A stretch of DNA of 64,000 nucleotides from Chaenocephalus aceratus (Eukaryota; Chordata; Actinopteri; Perciformes; Channichthyidae): positions 178,404 through 242,403 of the forward strand of contig JAMFTG010000192.1 in the NCBI GenBank assembly GCA_023974075.1. The letters are read 5' to 3'. The number at the start of each line of letters is the position of its first letter. The first letter of the stretch is position 1. The notes beneath the pieces are model-generated. The model ran no database searches and was not told where the DNA came from. It saw only the letters and a program-made list of their open reading frames with translations. Shown piece after piece: positions 57,321 through 64,000 of this stretch. A program made the translations under genes and the position numbers.

Positions 57321-58339
57321 TTTGAAACTCAGAGAAGTGACATAAAATACATGGCTGTCAATTCAAAGACGGACACTTCAATGAGAGGTCATAAGCTCTG
57401 CCGCTGCCTGCAGAGTCATTAGCTGCTTTCCTTCAGTTCTGGGAAAGCTTAGCAGATGGCGAGCGAGCTATCAGTCAAACAGACGGCTCAGTGGTTTCAA
57501 ATAGCTGCTGGAGGTGTCAGGGAAATAAAGATAAAGCGAGGTGTGAAAGCTTTAATTTGTACAAAACCGTAGAAGTTGCTACAATTCTCACAGAATGACA
57601 AATCTGTGTGTACATCTCATCGTGTTTTTTTGCCGTATTCCCACAGCCTTCATGAGCATCAAATGTGTCATTGATGAAAGCTGTAGATCTGAACACCCCC
57701 CCCCCCCCCCCCCCCCCAACCCCCCTTTCGGCTGTTTTTCTAGTTTCCGTCTCTATTGTTAATCTCAAGATAAAAAGCTTTAGGGAGCACTGGCCAATTC
57801 GTCGTCCATCAGCGATGTGATGCTATCAGCGCCGATCCAATTCACCTCAGTCAGCCCAGGTGGCATTCTTCACTTTATAGACGACTTTAAGATGTTGAAG
57901 TTAATACAAGTGTCTGGAAGTTTACATATTTTACTTCCTGAAGCACCGTTTTGTGCTCGTTACAAATGCCATGGGGCTGTGTGGAATCTGTGCTTCCTAT
58001 TTCTGTACATTCAGATAACAGGACAGGGGTAATTACACGACTTTGTTTTTTAGTTTTGGTGATGGCAACATGAGTCGGAAATCCAGTCCAAAACGTTGGT
58101 GGTACCCGGTACAAAACAGCAAGTGATTTGCAACCCACATAGTACTTATCCAAATGTTTTGTTTGCCAGAAAAATAAGGCACTTTAGGACAGTATTTCTT
58201 CCACACACTCTTATTGTTAACAACTGACGACACATAGTAGTAATGTAGATCGGATCTATTTGCAAAGGACAACAAGGCAACAGCTACACTGCAAAAAGCA
58301 TGATTATATTCCCAAAATAACACCACAATCCCTACTCTA

Positions 58340-58343
<4 letters not shown>
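57321..58343. other. Unique-looking stretch
   Basis: It contains a C run at about 57697-57717. No gene or terminal repeats recognised. Confidence 0.4.

Positions 58344-58396
<53 letters not shown>
58344..58396. repeat. (CA)n microsatellite
   Basis: About 26 CA units with a CTCTCTC lead. Confidence 0.97.
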
Positions 58397-58398
<2 letters not shown>

Positions 58399-59476
58399 AA
58401 ACATATGTGATACAGATCTGATAGTTTTTAATCAGCTTAAAAAAGATGCACGAATCAAGATTAATTCATTTTTTGTAGTTCCTATCAGGACCACTTGTAT
58501 AAATCGACTACATGCCACTCATCCCACGATTCTGTCAACATTGCAATGATAAAACACGGATAAAACCGTAATTTATTTTAAGACAGGGATCATATTTTGT
58601 AACTCTTGGCAAGCAGAGAGGACGAGTTTCATATACCAGTGGTTCCCAATACGGGGTATTAGCGCCTCATACGGGGCACCAGATGTGGATGTACCCAGAT
58701 TTGTCTTTTTAAAATTCGATTTGAACATGTTTAACTATAATCCTTATCAGGTGCGGGCTAATGTTGCCCGGGCAACAGCCCGTTTGCCCTTTCTGGCTGA
58801 CCTGCCCCTCTGGAGAGAGCTAGAGTTGTTTTTTTTTCTTTTGTGGCCGAATCAACATGATAAGCCCACAATTAGTATTGTCGCGTCTCGCTGCGGGAAA
58901 CACACCTTGTCAGCGCTGTCATCTGCCCCCAGTCACGTGACTTTGTTTACAATCTGACAGCTGGAAGCAAAGGAAAGCCCTCTGAGTCCGGCCTCATATG
59001 GCTAGGGTGATCACACCAAATGCCTGCCTGGCTTTGGTGGCCAATCCCCGGGTCAATCTGTCCCCGGAAATGTCCCTGTTTTTAAATAGGCCTATGCTTA
59101 TATTGATTTTGAGTGTTCTCATGGCAGTTAGAGGGGACAAACCAGGGGACTTTACTTCCTCTTGACACCGTCGGTTATTTACATTATTTATTGTGCTTCT
59201 GTCTTTCTGTGTCTTTTCATCTGCTCCGTAAACTTCCTCAACGGGCCGCTTGCTCTCTTTTCTTGATCGCCTTCACTGTCCCGCTTAATTGTAGGATTTT
59301 TCCAGTTTAGAGCAATAGCCCCTCCAAATGTCTCTGCACGTCCCTGCTCCTTATAACACTTGATTGATTTACAAAGATTTTTTTTTATAAATATATAGTT
59401 TATTTGCTGAGTCTCAAATAGTCGGTTTATTAGTTGGCCCTACCTCAATAACGCTCTCAATCCCTTTCGTCAGGTT
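58397..59476. other. Unclassified stretch with possible hAT end
   Basis: CAGTGGTTCCCAATACGGGG near 58639 resembles a hAT terminus, but no matching right end was found. GTTGCCCGGGCAAC (58763-58776) is a perfect 14-bp palindrome. Confidence 0.4.
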
Positions 59477-59481
59477 GTATT

Positions 59482-59878
59482 TGTTACGGTGGGTGAAGCA
59501 AGCAGGACTCAAATGCAGATAACGCTGACAATGCCTTATTTCAAGGATAACGAAAAAATACTAGGACAAAACAGAACTCTCCCCGGTGAACTCAGTCACA
59601 AACAAAAGACGAACCAACACTGAACACAGGAAGAGACAAGACTAAATACAGGGAGGGGTAATCACGAGACGAGAAACAGCCGGGCAGGGGTGGAGAAACA
59701 CAAGGGCAACAGGTGAACACAATCAGACAATTAGACACACCAGGGAAACTAACGACAGGGAGGACAGAACACAGGAAGAAGGACCAGACAATATACAAGG
59801 GAGAAAACATGACAGGGAGAACAGAAAAACACCCAAAACAAGACATACGAAACGTGACATAACACAATAATCGTAACA
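59482..59878 (-). mobile_element. Solo LTR with 5-bp target duplication
   Basis: It begins TGTTACGGTGGGTG and ends AATCGTAACA, with GTATT exact on both sides (59477-59481 and 59879-59883). Promoter-like order (CACCTGTTGCCCTTGTG then GTATTTAGTCTTGTC) reads on the minus strand, so the parent element was probably antisense. It is 397 bp with no internal region left. Confidence 0.88.
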
Positions 59879-59883
59879 GTATT

Positions 59884-60458
59884 GTTCTCCTCTCCAACTT
59901 GTTTTTTCAATCATATTTATGAAAGTGCTGGTGACTATTCAAAAAGGGAAAATAAAGCTATATGTCAAGAATACTTAACTGTTGGTTTTATTGAAGGACA
60001 GGTGCTTAACCTTGTTTTTCTCAGTCAGAGCATCACTGTGGTATGAATGAAAGAAAATGTCTGAGGAATGTAAGAGTGCTGATGACTAATCAGCATCAAA
60101 AAATAAAGGAAAGCTGTATCTTGAAAGTTACATAAACTTGGTTTTGTTGAAGGACATGCAAGTCTGTGGCATATGTAAAAGCTAGCAAACGAGAGCATTT
60201 AAACAAGCTAAAAACAGTTGGCGCTATCAAAATGATTCACAGACATCATAAAAACAAAAATGGCGTAGAACATTTGAAAATATGGCTTTTTATATCTACA
60301 AGTCGGGGGTTTCAAGGGAATATATGAGAAAGATCACAAAGCCAAATACACATCCTTCAATACAATCTATGTTTGCATTGCTGTATGTTCATTCTGGTAA
60401 TGAATATAACATGAATATGAGAATAAATGTCATTCCTTGGCAGTACCTTTGTGATCGC
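59884..60458. other. Stretch with no recognised feature
   Basis: AT-rich; short frames only. Confidence 0.4.
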
Positions 60459-60670
60459 CACTTAAAAAATGGAAATGTTTACTTAAATGTATTATGTCAA
60501 CATATTTCACATAACTGTATTAGTTTTAGCTGAAGGCAATAATATTAAGTTTAAATACAAATACTAGGTTCAACTTAATATAATTGCTTTCGACTAACCA
60601 AATACAGTTATGTGAAATGTGTTGACATAGTACATTTAATTGAAGTAAACGTTTCACTTTTTTCAGTGTA
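60459..60670. mobile_element. Fold-back MITE, ~95-bp arms
   Basis: The left arm (ATGTTTACTTAAATGTATTA, TGTCAACATATTTCACATAA, CTGTAT) is inverted in the right arm (ATACAGTTATGTGAAATGTG, TTGACATAGTACATTTAATT), with a short centre near 60560. The right tip CACTTTTTTCAGTGTA pairs only weakly with CACTTAAAAAATGG at the left, so the left tip has decayed. Confidence 0.85.
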
Positions 60671-61289
60671 TTATAAACACTATTAATGAGTTGTCCTTAA
60701 AGATCCCTTGGGTCAGGTTAGCTATGCTCACTGAATATGTCATAATGACTTGTGTTATTCAACTCCAATTCCCTCCAACCACTGATCTTCCTAATTTACA
60801 CGATCACTTAAAATGTTCTTAAGCTCTACGAGAGGGCTGAGCACACCCAGGCGAACGATGTCAAATAAATACAAGACGGATCCGGAGATGAGTACACTGC
60901 ATGCTGTGGGAATTCCTAGGATGCATAATGGAAACCCAGTAATGCAACACTCTTCTCTGAATTCATTATTGAATAAGAGGAAGGTCGACGTGGTGCTTAT
61001 TTGGGGGGATTTTAGTGTGTGGGTCGGGGGTGGAGGGCAGTTCTCCTCAAACCTGTGACTCATCTGCAGCCCTTTAATGTTGCAGAGCAGTTTTCACTCT
61101 CATTGGATTCAAAATGCTCTCACCAGCTTTTGGAGACAACTGCCAGGTTGGACAAGACAGCATGAATTTGAGCACTTCATTACACAGCATCCTGCTCGTA
61201 TTTCAGCAGGAGGAAGTGATGCCAACATCTGTGGGACCTCGGGTTAGTATCTTGTTCACTTTGACATAAAGGGATTCAAATGTACTGTT
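60671..61289. other. Stretch with no recognised feature
   Basis: Overlapping frames on both strands near 60791-61063 have no domain resemblance. Confidence 0.4.
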
Positions 61290-62125
61290 GTAACATTACT
61301 GTTGTTATGGGGTTATGTTTTCAGTCCAGTTTGGTTGTCATTTGAATTTCGTGAAATCTACTGGCATGACGACTATGGGCAATGGAAGAAACATTTGAAA
61401 GTATATTTAAATATACTAACAAATTATTTTTGAGTGTCATTACCTATGCGTGTAAGGTCTTTACGCGCTTTCAGTTTTTTGGGCCACTAGGGGGCAGCAG
61501 AAATCAGCTTTAAACACAACGTTGACATATTACCTCAAAGTTGAAATGGCTAAAAGTCGTTAGAAAACAGTTGTGTATTTAACTCAGAACAAACAGAGTA
61601 ACATTTCTATTAATTTATTTGTTGTTGTAACTATCACTCGGGCAGATATATGATTTGTATGACTTGACCAAAGAGAATGGATTAAAAAGATGGATTCATA
61701 TAGATTTACTCAACCAATACAATACAATGTACAGAGAAAAATCACAACATAAATGCCACATAATATGTAAACGTAGCTCAATATTGGAGAATAATTTATC
61801 TTCATACATTACTGTTGTTAAGGGGTTATGTTTTCGGTCCAGTTTGGTTGTGATTAGATATCGGGAAAATCTAGTGGCACGATGGCAATGCAAGACACCA
61901 ATAAAGTCTTAAACTCGGTTGCGGATATACACATTATGTTTCCCTTTCATTAACATTGCGTGATAGGACACTTGGCCTTGGTTTTGCTGCCTTTAAGGGC
62001 CTTTCTATGAAAATTGCTCCAACACTTGTTTAGGCCACTTTTGGGCAACATTGACTTCAAAGGTGACATCTCTAAAAGTTGCGTATTTACACACCCAGAA
62101 CAAACAGTGACATTTTCTATTAATT
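61290..62125. repeat. Old tandem duplication, ~515-bp period
   Basis: TTACTGTTGTTATGGGGTTA...CCAGTTTGGTTGTCATT (from 61297) recurs as TTACTGTTGTTAAGGGGTTA...CCAGTTTGGTTGTGATT (from 61808). Further right, GAACAAACAGAGTAACATTT (61587) recurs as GAACAAACAGTGACATTTTC (about 62098). Order and spacing are kept with substantial divergence. Confidence 0.75.
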
Positions 62126-63419
62126 GGGAGTCTTATTTCTGTCCCGCCTGAGGGTTTTTGAAGATGTATCATTTGTATGAGTTTGTGTATTTTCTGTCTA
62201 TAACTTTGTTTTGTTGTATTTTGTCTCTTTTGAGAAATGAACCCTGTATCTAAAAAGACACAAGTGTTGCTCTCTACTAACTCCTGGGGGCTTTGCAGCT
62301 GCAAAACACTTCATTATCTTCACCGGCTAGTTGTGAAAATGACCTTTTGGGATGTGCAGGTAGTGCACAGTGGGGATTTTGGAGCTCTTTAGCTGAAAAC
62401 AAAGTCCTGCTATGTCGGGAAAATGATGCGTTTGAAAGCTGTGAGAGGGATTCAAAAGTTTGCGGCCATGGCATAAAAAAAAGATACTAAAAAAACTACC
62501 TCATTAGACTGAGAGGGACTGTAAAATCAGGAGATAATTATCTGTAGTGTGATAACTACTGTACAAGGTCACCGCCCACACGACTACACACAATCATTTG
62601 ATCTGTAGTTCATTTAGAAACATGTATTACATTTGAGGAATATTATCTAGTAATGTGCAATTAATGAGTGTAATGCAAAAAATATATGAAATGGGTAGTC
62701 ATACGATAAGATACCACAACCTCACAGGAATCACACAACAACAAAAACTGTGGCAACAGATTATTTTCACCTACAAGAAGAAACACTGTTGCAACTACAA
62801 AATATTTGAAGGAAATTATTGTTTTATTTTAGATATGTTGCTGTAATGTATTTGTAATTATGCCAAATGCATTCAACCCTAAGCATGATAAGGTTCCCTT
62901 AAGTTTAAAAACAATTAAGGCTGATGCTATTTTCCCCCGGGTGTCTATAGTCAACAATTCTGTTTGAACCCGAGTGTTTATACAATGCTATATTTAATAT
63001 TTGGAGCGGGATGGGTGTTATTAGCCGAATTACTGTGGTGTAGATATTTTTCACCCGGCTACAAATAGACACTCCGAAAAAATAAATAACAGGTATAAAA
63101 CTGTTTTTTTCAACAGTCATGATGGAGCTATTTCAGGGTCATAAGTTTGATCATTCAAAAAATACCAATTTATTTGAAAGTTCAAGTTTTTATCCTGAAC
63201 TTTGAAAAATACAATGATGGATTCAAAATAAAAATAAGTATTTTCAGGTTGAATATTATTTTGATTCAGTTCAGCCAATTTTTTTTGAATAAAATATTAT
63301 TTTCAGATTTTACTTTTATACATATATATTTGAATCCGTATTTTTTTCAGTTGCAGATTTTTCGTTTTCAGATTCAAAACAATTATTTTTTCAGTTTCAA
63401 ATCTTGTTTTTTTCAGGTT
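62126..63419. other. 1.3-kb AT-rich stretch, nothing recognised
   Basis: No terminal repeats or domain-like frames. Confidence 0.4.
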
Positions 63420-63485
63420 TCACATTGCTTTTCACCTTCAGATCGTTTTTCACCTTCAGATCGTTTTTCACTCTCAGAACGTTTT
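63420..63485. repeat. ~20-bp tandem repeat, 3 copies
   Basis: TTTTCACCTTCAGATCGTTT repeats with a diverged third unit (TTTCACTCTCAGAACGTTTT). Confidence 0.9.
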
Positions 63486-64000
63486 TTTCGCTTTGAAAAA
63501 TGTTGATCTGCTGTTAATATAAAAGCATTTATTACAACCCGCTTTGGGGAATAATATGTTCTATGAGCGATAAATGAAAGCTTGTGCAAAAAAGATAATA
63601 TGAAATCGTAGGATACCACAAACGTCACAGGAATCGCACTGTGGCAAAGGATTATATTCACCTCCTAGAAAACAGTGACAGTGACACCACAAAGGGAGGT
63701 GAGAGTGTGTTTTTACATCTCTGGAGGATTTGAAACATGTCCGCAGCCGCAGCAGCCCTCGTGGATTACCCTGCGACTGACAAACATTGTGCCCGAGCTA
63801 ATGGAGAATGCCATTACTTCACTTGGCTAACGGCTCGGGCAGTAAAGTGAACTATTTCTGCTCTGAAAACGCTGTAAAAACCTCTCAAAACCTTTCACAT
63901 CTGAGAAGGAAGCACAGTTAAATTATTACTAAGGTGCACATTAGAACAGGGTCTCCTAAAAAAGAAAGTAACAGATCGGGGAAGTCTGTCGAATTATTTC
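63486..64000. other. Stretch with no recognised feature
   Basis: Nothing seen to the window edge. Confidence 0.4.

Overview
The window looks like teleost fish nuclear DNA. The only convincing host protein-coding sequence is one exon of a vertebrate serotonin receptor, 5-HT7 (htr7), on the minus strand at 54257-54995. Almost everything else is transposon-derived or tandemly repeated: L2/CR1-like LINE 3' ends, many hAT-type non-autonomous elements with 8-bp target duplications, PIF/Harbinger-like elements with TTA/TAA target duplications, a piggyBac-like family, two solo LTRs with 5-bp target duplications, and long CA/GT microsatellites. There are no operons, bacterial-type genes, CRISPR arrays, or convincing tRNA or rRNA genes. 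Most long open frames are artefacts of tandem repeats whose period is divisible by three.

Layout. 1-15.4 kb is nested DNA transposons and LINE tails, with an 850-bp minisatellite grown inside a LINE-like 3' end. 15.4-30.5 kb is more hAT elements (16639-17703, 18886-19667, 20125-22194), a solo LTR inside another MITE (22918-24498), and a 200-bp GT repeat. 30.5-50.3 kb is dominated by one 57-bp satellite in four arrays: A 30489-31482, B 37161-38085, C 41111-47248, D 49802-50274. A and B run opposite to C and D. Between them lie a THAP-domain exon (34859-35188) and a hAT element carrying both an L2 fragment and a stray 25-bp piece of the same satellite. 50.3-54.2 kb holds a further hAT element and an inverted-repeat element. 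54.25-55 kb is the htr7 exon. 55-64 kb would be htr7 intron 1 if the 5' exon lies to the right, and it holds a MITE, a LINE 3' end, a solo LTR, a fold-back element and an old 0.5-kb tandem duplication.

Main points. (1) The 57-bp satellite appears to have expanded inside a MITE-like element whose unique shoulder is recognisable beside arrays A-D. Array C is about 6.1 kb with roughly 108 monomers and a 28-monomer higher-order repeat of 1596 bp. (2) The htr7 exon carries two compensating one-base indels in short homopolymers, which is more like assembly error than gene death. (3) Two transposon-associated protein exons remain readable: a MADF-domain exon in a Harbinger-like element and a THAP-domain exon. 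Element boundaries are supported where target duplications are stated. Superfamily names without a target duplication are inferences from terminal sequence.
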